From: Waterburya agarophytonicola KI4
GTDB taxonomy: Bacteria; Cyanobacteriota; Cyanobacteriia; Cyanobacteriales; Xenococcaceae
Direction of reading: 5' to 3'
NCBI RefSeq assembly: GCF_020640915.1
Contig: NZ_JADWDC010000022.1
Span: 1 to 64,000, forward strand
DNA length: 64,000 nt
Of this stretch, positions 55,424-64,000 are shown piece by piece (position 1 is the first letter of the stretch; every line of letters begins with the position of its first letter). The position numbers were made by a program, and so were the translations under genes. A model generated the notes under the pieces. The model did no database searches, was not told the DNA's origin, and saw only the letters and a program-made list of their open reading frames with translations.

Positions 55424-56176
55424 ATGCTGTCTATAGAAACAACTCAAGCTCCTGCTGAATCTAAATTGGCGCAGAAAAACCGCATTTTATTAATTGAAGA
55501 CGAAGACTTAATTAGAGAAATGGTTGTTGTAGCGTTAGAAGAAGAAGGCTATGAGATTCATACTGCAAACAACGGTCGTTCGGCTCTCAGCATGTTGCAG
55601 AACCCCGATCGCGACCACGCAAAATTGACTCCAGATCTAATTATTTTGGACTTGATGTTGCCAGAGGTAAATGGATTAGATATTTGCCGTTTATTGCGCT
55701 ACCAAGGAGATATTACTCCTATATTAGTAGTTAGTGCCAAAAGTAGCGAAACCGACCGAGTATTAGGCTTAGAAGTGGGTGCAGATGACTATTTGACCAA
55801 GCCTTTCAGCATGAGAGAGTTGGTTGCTCGTTGTCGCGCTTTGTTGCGTCGCCAACGTTATAGTAATTCGACTCCCAGTTCGGTGCAGAAATATCGAGAT
55901 ATTAGTCTGTTTTCCCAGGAATGTCGCGTGATAGTTCGCAATATTGAAGTAAATTTATCTCCCAAAGAGTTTCGCTTACTGGAACTATTTATGAGTTATC
56001 CCCGTCGAGTTTGGTCGCGAGAACAATTAATCGAGCAGGTATGGGGACCAGATTTCATGGGAGATACCAAAACTGTAGATGTACATATTCGGTGGTTGCG
56101 AGAGAAACTAGAAGAAGAACCCAGTCAACCTGAATATATAATTACCGTCAGAGGTTTCGGCTATCGTTTTGGATAG
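55424..56176 (+). CDS. sphR: OmpR-family response regulator, SphR-like
   Basis: A 250-residue DNA-binding regulator. The receiver domain (about 18-140) has ILLIEDEDLIRE, the phosphoacceptor Asp in DLIILDLMLPEVNG (near residue 76) and the Lys in DYLTKPFS. The winged-helix domain (about 155-248) has SPKEFRLLELFMSYPRRVWSREQLI and TVDVHIRWLREKLE. Followed by an SphS-like kinase and PhoU, it fits the phosphate-starvation regulator SphR. No pho box was identified nearby. Confidence 0.88.
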   Translation: MLSIETTQAPAESKLAQKNRILLIEDEDLIREMVVVALEEEGYEIHTANNGRSALSMLQNPDRDHAKLTPDLIILDLMLPEVNGLDICRLLRYQGDITPILVVSAKSSETDRVLGLEVGADDYLTKPFSMRELVARCRALLRRQRYSNSTPSSVQKYRDISLFSQECRVIVRNIEVNLSPKEFRLLELFMSYPRRVWSREQLIEQVWGPDFMGDTKTVDVHIRWLREKLEEEPSQPEYIITVRGFGYRFG

Positions 56177-56351
56177 TAACGACAATACCTTTACTTGTGA
56201 TTAAATCTTGACAAATCAACTGAAAATAGACGGTTAAAAGTCAGCAATAGTATTAAGATGATAGTCTCGACTGAAAATTAGCAATATTACTTATTGATAG
56301 CTAAGAAAAAATTAATTAAAGTTAGCTCAGTAAAGGATTAATAACTAACCT

Positions 56352-57686
56352 ATGGCAGCTATAAATTTTTTCTTAGGACTGACAGTTGGTATAGGAATTT
56401 ATGTCGGACAACAATATCGTTTTAAACAGCAACTTAAAAGTACCCTAAAGTCCTATGGTACTGGCGAAGACGAAGAAATTTCTTTACCTTTACACTCTTT
56501 GATTCGCCGAGAGTTAATTGACTTAAACCGTCAACGGAGAAAATTAGAAAAAGATAAACAAGCTTGGCAAGAATTAATCGAACAAGCCCCCATTGGATAT
56601 TTACAAGTAGATGGAGAAAACCAGCTTTTAGGGTGCAATCAAGCAGCGAAAGATTTGCTCAAAATTGATTCAAGGCGATCGCAGCGGGTGCGCTTATTAT
56701 TAGAATTAGTTAGGTCTTACGATCTCGATAGCCTAATTGAAGAAACTCGTCGTTCTCTCCGCCCTCAACAAAAGGAGTGGATTTTTTATTTTACGCGCTA
56801 TGCTTACCCTGAAGATAAGGAATCTGAAACAAATGCCTATAAATCCTCCAGACGAATTGTAGAATCGATCGCCCTAAAAGGTTATGGATTTCCCCTCTCT
56901 AATCGACAGGTAGGAGTTTTTATTGAGAATCGGCAGCCTTTAGTAGAATTGTCCCAATCTCGCGATCGTACTTTTTCCGATCTTACCCACGAATTGCGTA
57001 CTCCCCTCACCTCGATTTCATTGGTAGCGGAAAACTTACAACGGCGTTTACAAGATCCAGAAAAACGTTGGGTAACTCAAATGCTGGGGGAAACTAATCG
57101 ACTAATTGAATTAGTTCAAGAATGGTTAGATCTGACACAATTAGAAGCTGCTCCAGAGCGTACTCTGAAATATGAAGAGATAAAAATATATGATCTGATT
57201 GAATCAGTTTGGCTCACTCTCGAACCCATTGCCAATCGCAAAAAAGTCACCTTATCTTATTCAGGCGATCGCTCTATAATACTTGAAGGCGATCGCTCTC
57301 GTCTAACTCAAGTTTTTCTCAATCTTTTGGACAATGCGATCAAACATAACCCGCCTCAAAAAGAAATCTTCGTTCAAACATCTTCGATCGAGTCAGAGGA
57401 TATTTCTCTCCCAGAAAAAATAAAAGTGGATGTGATCGACTCGGGGAGGGGATTTACTGCCAACGATCTGCCCTATATCTTTGAAAGACTCTATCGCGGA
57501 GACAAATCCCGCACTAGGGAACAAGAAGATCGAAATTATTCTCTTGATGGTAGTGGTTTAGGATTAGCCATTGTCGAGCAAATTGTACGGGCTCATGAAG
57601 GTGCGATCGCTGCCAACAATCATCCAACTATGGGAGGGGCGTGGGTAGAAGTCATTTTGCCTGTCAAGAAATCAGAGAAAAATTAA
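56352..57686 (+). CDS. sphS: phosphate-sensing histidine kinase, SphS-like
   Basis: A 444-residue kinase. It starts with one hydrophobic membrane-associated segment (about 3-18), then a charged linker. A PAS domain (about 70-170) contains LIEQAPIGYLQVDGENQLLGCN. The phosphoacceptor His is in SDLTHELRTPLTSISL (near residue 214). The catalytic domain has the N-box NLLDNAIKHN, G1 DSGRGF, F-box YIFERLYRG and G2 GSGLGLAIVEQIV. The N-terminal segment that localises SphS to the membrane is present, and the gene order with PhoU supports the assignment. Confidence 0.9.
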   Translation: MAAINFFLGLTVGIGIYVGQQYRFKQQLKSTLKSYGTGEDEEISLPLHSLIRRELIDLNRQRRKLEKDKQAWQELIEQAPIGYLQVDGENQLLGCNQAAKDLLKIDSRRSQRVRLLLELVRSYDLDSLIEETRRSLRPQQKEWIFYFTRYAYPEDKESETNAYKSSRRIVESIALKGYGFPLSNRQVGVFIENRQPLVELSQSRDRTFSDLTHELRTPLTSISLVAENLQRRLQDPEKRWVTQMLGETNRLIELVQEWLDLTQLEAAPERTLKYEEIKIYDLIESVWLTLEPIANRKKVTLSYSGDRSIILEGDRSRLTQVFLNLLDNAIKHNPPQKEIFVQTSSIESEDISLPEKIKVDVIDSGRGFTANDLPYIFERLYRGDKSRTREQEDRNYSLDGSGLGLAIVEQIVRAHEGAIAANNHPTMGGAWVEVILPVKKSEKN

Positions 57687-57793
57687 CTTATTTTGTGACA
57701 TTAGATACAATCTGTCAGCAAAAAATATAAATTTTTGCTATTAATAGAAAGCATATTTCAAATTTTATTTAATTAATTCCCTATAATAAGTCA

Positions 57794-58462
57794 GTGACTT
57801 TATCCCCAAAAGCGAAACGATCTGAAGCAAATCAACTAGAGCGTTCGTTAAGACGAGTGCAGCAAGAAGTTCTGCGAATGGGTACTTTGGTAGAACAATC
57901 GTTTCGCCTGAGTCATCAAGCTCTTTTTGAACGAGATATCGATGCCGTAAAAAAAATTGGCGAGCTAGAAAGACAAATCGATATTTATTATCGTCAGATA
58001 GAATCAGACTGTGCCACTTTAATGACGCTACAAGCCCCCGTGGCTCAAGATCTGCGTTTATTAAGTGCTTTGATGCAATTGGTGAGAGATTTAGAACGCA
58101 TTGGGGATTATGCAGAAGACTTAACCGAAATGGCGGTTAAGCTAATGAAATATACTCCCCACCAAGCTTTGGGTGATATTGCTCAAATGTCAGAACACGC
58201 TCAACTAATGCTAGCCACTAGTTTAGTAGCACTGGCAGATTTAGATCCCAGTGCGGGAGCAAGAGTAAAAGAAATGGATGATATTGTCGATGATGCCTAT
58301 GATCGCCTTTACGACATTATTGCCTTTCAAAAAGATGTACCAGGGGTAGTCGAACCAATCCTGGTTTTAGGCTTGACTATTCGTCATTTAGAAAGAATGG
58401 CAGACCATGCCACCAATATCAGTCAGCGCGTTACTTATATCGTCACGGGCAAAAGAAATTAG
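57794..58462 (+). CDS. phoU: phosphate signalling protein PhoU
   Basis: A 222-residue helical protein with two PhoU repeats. Each repeat has an E/D-x3-D metal-binding helix: LERQIDIYYRQIESDC and LVRDLERIGDYAEDLTEMA in the first, and MDDIVDDAYDRLYD and LERMADHATNISQRV in the second. It represses the Sph kinase when phosphate is sufficient. It lies 107 bp after sphS on the same strand, so the three genes are probably one regulatory unit (SphU in other cyanobacteria). Confidence 0.95.
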   Translation: MTLSPKAKRSEANQLERSLRRVQQEVLRMGTLVEQSFRLSHQALFERDIDAVKKIGELERQIDIYYRQIESDCATLMTLQAPVAQDLRLLSALMQLVRDLERIGDYAEDLTEMAVKLMKYTPHQALGDIAQMSEHAQLMLATSLVALADLDPSAGARVKEMDDIVDDAYDRLYDIIAFQKDVPGVVEPILVLGLTIRHLERMADHATNISQRVTYIVTGKRN

Positions 58463-58907
58463 CGATCGACTATCAACAGTCAAGAGTTTAACCTCCGCTT
58501 TACATTAGCTTAACTGCTCCATTAGCTCGATCGCCTAATATTGATTTGCGGAAATAAGACTCTTATGGTTCAATCCTGAATTTTCTAATATTAAACTTTT
58601 GGGCAGAATCATTGATGAATTATTAAAAATAATTATCATTACTTTCTGGAACTCAAAGGTCACAATAGCTCGTGCATCAAGTTATGGGCTAGTTTTCTAG
58701 TTCTGCGATCGCCATGATTAACAAGATATTTTGCCAGTGTGCGATTGCTAAAATGTCACGGCTTTTTGAATATCTAACTAAGGATTGATTATACTGGTCG
58801 AATAATTCGCTAGAATCGGTATCACTAATAGCTTGAAAAGGCTGTAGCTAATACTACGGTTATTAGCTAATTTATATTTTATTAAAGTGTGTGAGGATAC
58901 GTAATAA
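58463..58907. other. intergenic region with possible Fur box
   Basis: A 445-bp gap upstream of the porin. It includes a Fur-like site at 58625-58643 and probably the porin promoter. The rest is AT-rich without recognised genes. Confidence 0.55.
58625..58643 (+). promoter_or_regulatory. candidate Fur box
   Basis: The 19-bp sequence AAAAATAATTATCATTACT matches 13 of 19 positions of the classic Fur consensus GATAATGATAATCATTATC. It lies about 265 bp upstream of the porin start. Cyanobacterial iron porins of this type are often iron-regulated, so Fur control is plausible but unproved. Confidence 0.4.
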
Positions 58908-60683
58908 ATGAATAAATTATTTTGGCAAGCTGCAAAAGTTGCTCCCATTCTATTCGCAACTTCTTTATTTACAGCTAACAGTGCTGGAGCCCAGACTATT
59001 ACTGCTGACAAAGGTGCAGTGAACGAAACTCTGGAACAAATTAATAATTATCAGCAATCAAATCAAGATAGTTTACCCCAGGTAACTAACGTCAACCAAC
59101 TAAGAGACGTATCTCCTACAGATTGGGCTTATGAAGCCCTACGCTCTCTTGTAGATCGTTATGGTTGTATCTCTGGTTTTCCCAACCAAACTTACCGTGG
59201 TAATCAACCCCTTAGCCGTTACGAATTTGCTGCTGGTTTAAACTCTTGCTTGAACCAAATCGAGCGTCTTATTGCTTCTCAAGATTCTGTAGGCACAGAA
59301 GAATTAGAAACTATCCAGCGTCTTACTCAAGAGTTTGAAGCAGAATTAGCTACTATCGGTGGCAGAGTTGATGAAATAGAAAGCCGTACTGCGGTATTAG
59401 AAGACAGTCAATTCTCCACAACTACCAAACTAAAAGGCGAAGTCATCTTTAATGTAAGTGATGCCTTTGGTGGCGGTTTAGATGCCACTTCTTTGGCTGA
59501 AAATGCGCTGATTGCCAACGGTACAATTCAAGAAGGCGAAAATCCTACTGATGAGCAGGTGCAAGCCTTTGTTGGTGATGTTAACAATGATGGACAAGTC
59601 AACGAAGATGACGTTAATCAGTTTGAAGATGATTCAGAAATAGATGATGAAGCTGCATTTAGCAATCGTGTTCGTTTAAACTTTGATACTAGCTTCTATG
59701 GCAAAGACCGTTTGAGAGCCAGACTACAGGCTGCAAACGTACCTGACTATGGTGACGTAACTGGTACTGACTCTGCTCGTCTGGCTTTTGATGGCGATAA
59801 TGGCAACAGTGTTGAACTTAGCAAACTATACTATCAATTTCCTTTAACTGAGAGAGTTACTGGTTATGTAGGAACAACAGGTTTAGGCTTGGATGACATT
59901 TTCAATCCTGGTAATCCCACCCTAGAAAGTAGTGGTAGCGGTGCGCTTACTCGCTTCAACCGTTATAATCCCCTAGTTTTCCGTGGTACTGATGGTGCTG
60001 GTGGTGGTGCTACCCTAGATATCATTCCCGACAAAGTAGCGGTAACTGCCTTATATCTAACAGATAACGCTAACGACACAGCACAACGAGAAGGTCTATT
60101 TAACGGTTCTTTCAGTGCTGGCGGACAAATAGAATTTACACCTTTTGAAGCGCTGCAACTTTCCGCAACTTACGTTCGTAATTATCAAACTGGTGATAGT
60201 GTGAACCAGTCTGGCAGTACCGTCAGCGGTTTTGCAACTGAGCCGTTTAATGGAATTGACACGACTGCTAACAAAGTGGGTGTAAACGCGAACTTTGAAG
60301 TTGGTGAAAAAATTTCTCTAGGTGGTTTTGGTGGCTACGCCGATGTTAAAGGCTTAGTTCAAGGAGATAACAATAATCCTTCTGGTCAAATCTGGACTTG
60401 GGGTGCGAATGTTTCAATCCTCGATTTAGTCAAAGAAGGTTCTCAACTATCCTTTGCTGGTGGTATGGTTCCCAAATTCACCTCTGATATTGGAGCTGAA
60501 GAAGTAGCTGCTGGAGTTCAGGAAGATCAAGATACTTCTTATCTAGTAGAGGCACAGTATAAGTTCCCTCTAAACGATAATATCTCTATCACTCCTGGTG
60601 CTTACGCAGTCTTTAATCCTAACCATGTTAGTGATAATGACACTGTCTACGCTGGTGTGTTGCGTACTACTTTCCAGTTCTAA
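58908..60683 (+). CDS. SLH/OprB-type outer-membrane porin
   Basis: A 591-residue porin of the cyanobacterial Som/iron-uptake-porin type. A signal peptide ends at about residue 28 (SAGAQ). An SLH domain (about 64-120) has LRDVSPTDWAYEALRSLVDRYGCISGF and LSRYEFAAGLNSCLNQI. A coiled-coil follows, then an OprB beta-barrel to the terminal Phe. Between coiled coil and barrel is an unusual insertion with GDVNNDGQVNEDDV (about residues 222-235), like a dockerin/EF-hand calcium loop. These proteins carry solute or iron across the outer membrane and bind the cell wall through SLH. Confidence 0.92.
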   Translation: MNKLFWQAAKVAPILFATSLFTANSAGAQTITADKGAVNETLEQINNYQQSNQDSLPQVTNVNQLRDVSPTDWAYEALRSLVDRYGCISGFPNQTYRGNQPLSRYEFAAGLNSCLNQIERLIASQDSVGTEELETIQRLTQEFEAELATIGGRVDEIESRTAVLEDSQFSTTTKLKGEVIFNVSDAFGGGLDATSLAENALIANGTIQEGENPTDEQVQAFVGDVNNDGQVNEDDVNQFEDDSEIDDEAAFSNRVRLNFDTSFYGKDRLRARLQAANVPDYGDVTGTDSARLAFDGDNGNSVELSKLYYQFPLTERVTGYVGTTGLGLDDIFNPGNPTLESSGSGALTRFNRYNPLVFRGTDGAGGGATLDIIPDKVAVTALYLTDNANDTAQREGLFNGSFSAGGQIEFTPFEALQLSATYVRNYQTGDSVNQSGSTVSGFATEPFNGIDTTANKVGVNANFEVGEKISLGGFGGYADVKGLVQGDNNNPSGQIWTWGANVSILDLVKEGSQLSFAGGMVPKFTSDIGAEEVAAGVQEDQDTSYLVEAQYKFPLNDNISITPGAYAVFNPNHVSDNDTVYAGVLRTTFQF

Positions 60684-60727
60684 ATTCTTGATTTGGGTTT
60701 GACCAAGTTAATCAATACTTACTTTAA

Positions 60728-60758
60728 ACGGAGTCGAGGGAATCGGCTCTGTTTTTTT
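60728..60758 (+). terminator. intrinsic terminator after the porin
   Basis: The stem ACGGAGTCG (60728-60736) pairs with CGGCTCTGT (to 60752), allowing two G-U pairs, around a loop of seven bases. A run of seven T follows. Confidence 0.7.
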
Positions 60759-60857
60759 ATTTATTTCAACTTAGGTTTCTTCTCTAATACTTTTTAAAAA
60801 GGTTATTGTTTAGTGTTAAAACGTTAATCTGCATTACAGGCTCAATTAACTGACTCA

Positions 60858-61478
60858 ATGGATTATAAACAACAAATTATTACCGAACTAGAAGCCCTTC
60901 CCGAATCCTCTTTATCTGATGTCTGGAAGTATATTCAATCTCTTAAATCCCAACCTGCCAAATCTGTTAAACCAGTTATTAATAAAAAACCTAAGTCTGC
61001 CTCAACTCCTTCAGGAGACACCATAATTATCTACACTGACGGCGCTTGTACAGGTAATCCTGGTAAGGGTGGATATGGGGCGGTAATTATTGATGGCGAT
61101 CGCCGTCAAGAACTTTCCGATGGCTATAAACTAACTACCAATAACCGTATGGAAATGATGGGGGCGATCGCAGCATTAGAATCTCTTCCTTCTAATTCTA
61201 AAGTAAAGCTCCACACCGATTCTAAATATATCGTCGATGCAGTAGTTAAAGGCTGGGCGAAAAAATGGCAGAGAAATGGCTGGAAAAGAAATAGCAAGGA
61301 AATGGCTAAAAATCCCGATCTTTGGCAAGAAATACTCGATTTGTGCAAGATACACGATGTTGAATTTGCCTGGGTCAAGGGTCATTCAGGAATTTCTGAA
61401 AACGAACGATGCGATCGCCTTGCAGTTGATGCAGCCCACGGATCGAATTTACAAGACGATCGCGGATATAGATCGTAA
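60858..61478 (+). CDS. rnhA: ribonuclease HI with N-terminal extension
   Basis: A 206-residue protein. RNase HI starts near residue 55 with the catalytic Asp in IIIYTDGACTGNPG. Glu is in NRMEMMGAIAAL, Asp in KLHTDSKYIVD and the last Asp in ERCDRLAVDAA. HGH is represented by VKGHSGI. It removes RNA from RNA-DNA hybrids. The N-terminal 40 residues (ITELEALPESSLSDVWKYIQ) resemble DUF2281/antitoxin-like helix pairs and are absent from most RNase HI. A Lys-rich linker joins the two. Confidence 0.92.
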   Translation: MDYKQQIITELEALPESSLSDVWKYIQSLKSQPAKSVKPVINKKPKSASTPSGDTIIIYTDGACTGNPGKGGYGAVIIDGDRRQELSDGYKLTTNNRMEMMGAIAALESLPSNSKVKLHTDSKYIVDAVVKGWAKKWQRNGWKRNSKEMAKNPDLWQEILDLCKIHDVEFAWVKGHSGISENERCDRLAVDAAHGSNLQDDRGYRS

Positions 61479-61492
61479 TTTACATTTAGATC

Positions 61493-61536
61493 AAAAAAAA
61501 TTGGTAGAGACAAGGCACATCTTTTCTCCACCAATT
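61493..61536 (-). terminator. intrinsic terminator of ftsH
   Basis: Arms AATTGGTAGAGA (61499-61510) and TCTCCACCAATT (61525-61536) pair with one mismatch in 12. On the minus strand an eight-T run follows (A-run 61493-61500 on plus). It may also stop rnhA transcripts from the other side. Confidence 0.8.
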
Positions 61537-61564
61537 AATAATTATTCAATTTGATGAACGAAAA

Positions 61565-63463
61565 TTAGATTTGGGGTACAAATCTTTCTTTGTCTGGTAC
61601 TTCAGTGTACTCAGAAACAATCTGCTTTAATTCTTCACCATTGATAGTTTCTTTTTCAATTAACAAGTCAACCAAGCGATCAATTACCTCACGATTTTCT
61701 CTGACAATCTTACGGGCTAGTTGATGACCGTGTTCGGCAATTTGACGTACTTGGTCGTCAATGCGAGATGCAACTTCTTCAGAATATTCTGCACGGGAAG
61801 TTAAACCAGCACCCAGAAATACTTCACTACCTTGCTGTCCGCCCAAAGCGATCGGGCCGAGGTCGCTCATACCGTAGATAGTAACCATCTGTCTTGCCAT
61901 TTCAGATACTTGTTGCAAGTCACCACCAGCACCAGTAGTTACCTCGTCGCTACCAAAGATTTCTTCTTCGGCTGCACGACCGCCCATAGCACCAGCAATA
62001 CGAGCCATTAGCTGCGAACGACTGATTAAGCCTTGGTCTTCGTTGGGAGTAAACCAAGTTAAACCTTGAGCTTGTCCGCGAGGAATTAGAGTGACTTTTT
62101 GTACGGGATCGTGGTCTTTAACTAGAGTACCGACGATCGCGTGACCGATTTCATGGTAAGCAATCAATCGCTTGCTCTTACCATCAGTTAAAGGAGTACC
62201 TTCCATACCAGCAACAACGCGGTCTACCGCGTCATCAATTTCTAGAATGGTAATAGCGTCTTTGCGTCTTCTTGCAGTTAGAATAGCTGCTTCGTTGAGT
62301 AGATTAGCTAAATCTGCACCAGAGAAACCAGGAGTACGACGGGCGATCGCATCTAAAGAAACTTCAGGAGCGATTTTTTTATTACGAGAGTGAACTTCAA
62401 GTATTTCTAGACGACCTTTAATATCGGGGTTGTCTACCATTACTTGACGGTCAAAACGACCAGGACGCATTAATGCGGAGTCTAATACATCAGCACGGTT
62501 AGTCGCAGCGATGATAATAATACCAGTGTTGCCTTCAAAACCATCCATTTCGGTTAGGAGTTGGTTGAGAGTTTGTTCTCTCTCGTCGTTTCCACCACCG
62601 ATACCAGCACCCCGCTGGCGACCCACAGCGTCAATCTCATCGATAAAGATCAAACAAGGCGCGTTTTCTTTCGCTTTTTTAAATAGGTCGCGGACGCGAG
62701 ATGCACCCACACCGACAAACATTTCAACAAATTCTGAACCAGAGATACTAAAGAAAGGTACAGCAGCTTCACCAGCGATCGCTTTTGCCAGTAAAGTTTT
62801 ACCAGTCCCTGGGGGGCCTACTAACAAAACCCCTTTAGGAATTTTTGCACCAACAGCAGTAAATCTTTCGGGCTGTTTCAAAAATGTAACGACTTCTTGT
62901 AGTTCTTCCTTGGCTTCATCAATACCAGCTACATCATCAAACATGATGCCCGTTTTAGCTTCCATTTGGAACTTGGCTTTAGATTTACCAAAGTTCATTG
63001 CTTGTCCAGGGCCGCCAGGCATATTGTTGGAACGACGGAATAATAAAAATAATGCGCCGATCAGAATTACGGGGAAAATTAAATTACCTAACAATCCCCA
63101 CACTGCACCGTCACTACTAGGAGGATGATAGTCAAAATCAACATCAGCTTCTCGCAACTTAGTAATTAGTTCGGGCGAGTTAGCGGGCAGGTCAACTCTT
63201 AATTTTTGTAGGCGATTATCCAATTCTGGGTCGATCGCTTGGACAATTGCTGTTCTACCGTTTTCGTATAGTTCTACGGAAGTAACTCGTCCTGAGTTGA
63301 GATAGTCCAAAAAGCGACCATAAGTCATACGAGTGCTGGCTGCATTACCACTCATACTAGTGTTAGTAGTGGGGGCAGAAAAAGTTCCTTGCCATAGGAA
63401 AAATCCCACTACCAGTAAAGGTAAGCTCCAAAGTAATACTATTCTCCACGAAAAATTCTTCAT
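61565..63463 (-). CDS. ftsH: ATP-dependent zinc metalloprotease FtsH (FtsH2-like)
   Basis: A 632-residue thylakoid or plasma-membrane protease. Two membrane helices flank a periplasmic/lumenal domain (residues about 7-25 and 115-145). The AAA domain has Walker A GPPGTGKT, Walker [12 protein letters not shown] and the SRH motif RPGRFDR. The protease domain has the zinc site HEIGH (near 430). FtsH2/FtsH3-type enzymes degrade damaged D1 during photosystem II repair. The N-terminal sequence is closest in style to the cyanobacterial FtsH2 (slr0228) group, by pattern only. Confidence 0.93.
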   Translation of the reverse strand: MKNFSWRIVLLWSLPLLVVGFFLWQGTFSAPTTNTSMSGNAASTRMTYGRFLDYLNSGRVTSVELYENGRTAIVQAIDPELDNRLQKLRVDLPANSPELITKLREADVDFDYHPPSSDGAVWGLLGNLIFPVILIGALFLLFRRSNNMPGGPGQAMNFGKSKAKFQMEAKTGIMFDDVAGIDEAKEELQEVVTFLKQPERFTAVGAKIPKGVLLVGPPGTGKTLLAKAIAGEAAVPFFSISGSEFVEMFVGVGASRVRDLFKKAKENAPCLIFIDEIDAVGRQRGAGIGGGNDEREQTLNQLLTEMDGFEGNTGIIIIAATNRADVLDSALMRPGRFDRQVMVDNPDIKGRLEILEVHSRNKKIAPEVSLDAIARRTPGFSGADLANLLNEAAILTARRRKDAITILEIDDAVDRVVAGMEGTPLTDGKSKRLIAYHEIGHAIVGTLVKDHDPVQKVTLIPRGQAQGLTWFTPNEDQGLISRSQLMARIAGAMGGRAAEEEIFGSDEVTTGAGGDLQQVSEMARQMVTIYGMSDLGPIALGGQQGSEVFLGAGLTSRAEYSEEVASRIDDQVRQIAEHGHQLARKIVRENREVIDRLVDLLIEKETINGEELKQIVSEYTEVPDKERFVPQI

Positions 63464-63695
63464 AAGATAAATGTTGCTCTAAATTGAATATTTTTAAGAT
63501 TATTTCTTTGTTCTTTCTAGGTCTTGACTCGCTTTTGGCTCTCCTTCTTACTGATGTGACGACCTTTGGCGAACATTAAACCAATTTATCATTGCACTAT
63601 ACTCTGATGTTTCAATGTGTAATGCGAGTTTTTATGTCAAGTTTCTTTTCTTTATATTACCTCTAGCTTAACTAAATTTAACGTAATTCTCATTT

Positions 63696-63905
63696 TTAAT
63701 GCAAAATTAATCTAGTTCGGTTATTGCGATCGAATAAAAATATGGTTTGAAATAAGGTCCAAAAAGTAATTTCTGGTTTTCTTAAATCTTCGAGATTCAA
63801 GGCGTGTTTGCTTTCTGGAGGCGAAACCGATTTCATTTCTTCAATATGTTCGGTTAAAAATGCCGCAATTTCTCTACCGCGAAGATCGTCAATTGTAATT
63901 TTCAC
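63696..63905 (-). pseudogene. GNAT acetyltransferase remnant
   Basis: A 69-residue frame starting at GTG 63905. Residues 1-52 read ITIDDLRGREIAAFLTEHIEEM, then KHALNLEDLRKPEITFWTLF, a recognisable N-terminus of a GNAT N-acetyltransferase family (the usual next part, with a WxGxELxGCGALKEL segment and the acetyl-CoA site, is missing). After residue 52 the sequence loses similarity and stops. The fragment is therefore 3'-truncated. It lies 232 bp beyond the start of ftsH. Confidence 0.65.
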
Positions 63906-64000
63906 TTACTCTTTCCTGACTTAATTCGTCTAATTGCTGAAGCAGATCGGACAACTGGGAAGAATTCTGTAAAATAATAAGTACCTAAGCAAAATTAATT

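Noticed and set aside
62511-63128. 205-codon plus-strand frame inside ftsH
   Set aside because: It is antisense to the conserved AAA domain; proline/serine-rich composition is typical of a shadow frame.
63906-64000. Short minus-strand frame reading LSDLLQQLDELSQERVSENYN
   Set aside because: Looks like the end of a helical protein but is too short, lacks a start and runs to the window edge region; not enough to call.
1-64000. CRISPR array, rRNA or tRNA genes, prophage genes
   Set aside because: No regularly spaced repeats, no tRNA-like T-arm motifs in plausible cloverleaf context and no phage structural genes were found by eye. A tRNA scan could still find something I missed.

Overview
The window is chromosomal DNA from a cyanobacterium. 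The evidence is psbV (cytochrome c550 of photosystem II), a two-domain SLH/OprB-type porin, the SphS-SphR-PhoU phosphate-sensing set, an FtsH2-like protease, LL-diaminopimelate aminotransferase, several cyanobacterial families of unknown function (DUF1517, DUF2301), and frequent HIP1 octamers (GCGATCGC) within and between genes. The AT-rich, HIP1-rich composition and the large polysaccharide locus suggest a unicellular or colonial, sheath-forming lineage; the genus cannot be decided from sequence reading alone.

Layout. 1-1.1 kb: remnant of an IS110-like transposase gene. 1.2-3.4 kb: queC and mnmE (tRNA modification). 3.4-22.2 kb: a polysaccharide locus with two priming sugar-phosphate transferases (3453-4901, 6977-7621), a TolB-like lipoprotein and a DUF1517 protein between them, an acyltransferase, then a long minus-strand run (18832 down to 8920) of Wzx flippase, three sulfotransferases, two glycosyltransferases, a Wzy-like polymerase, a further glycosyltransferase and a fourth sulfotransferase. 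Upstream of that run lies a 968-residue protein joining a CapD/FlaA1-type nucleotide-sugar dehydratase to a degenerate EAL domain. A Wzc-like tyrosine autokinase (27393-29690) probably belongs to the same pathway. Together these could make, sulfate and export an extracellular polysaccharide; no outer-membrane Wza-type exporter is present in the window.

22.8-34.2 kb: housekeeping genes (ABC1/UbiB kinase, proline iminopeptidase, upp, CbiX-CobA, psbV, serine hydrolase) with two decayed genes (pirin with an internal deletion, truncated acpH). 34.4-45 kb: leuS, dapL, an NAD(P)H/2Fe-2S oxidoreductase, a degenerate TniB-like ATPase, a large unknown protein, clpP, two tandem TerD genes, DUF2301. 45-54.6 kb: cysK, a tandem universal stress protein, YciI, an iron-type ABC ATPase, a TPR protein, folD, a Nudix hydrolase, a Ctp protease, rpmF. 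54.7-58.5 kb: a sulfite-oxidase-like protein and the phosphate-sensing genes sphR, sphS and phoU. 58.9-64 kb: a porin with a candidate Fur box upstream, rnhA with an N-terminal extension, ftsH, and a truncated GNAT gene.

The most unusual items are the dehydratase-EAL fusion that has lost key EAL catalytic residues, the four-sulfotransferase polysaccharide locus, a 35-bp near-perfect palindrome at 42173-42207, and a cluster of partly deleted genes. No CRISPR array, rRNA or tRNA was recognised.
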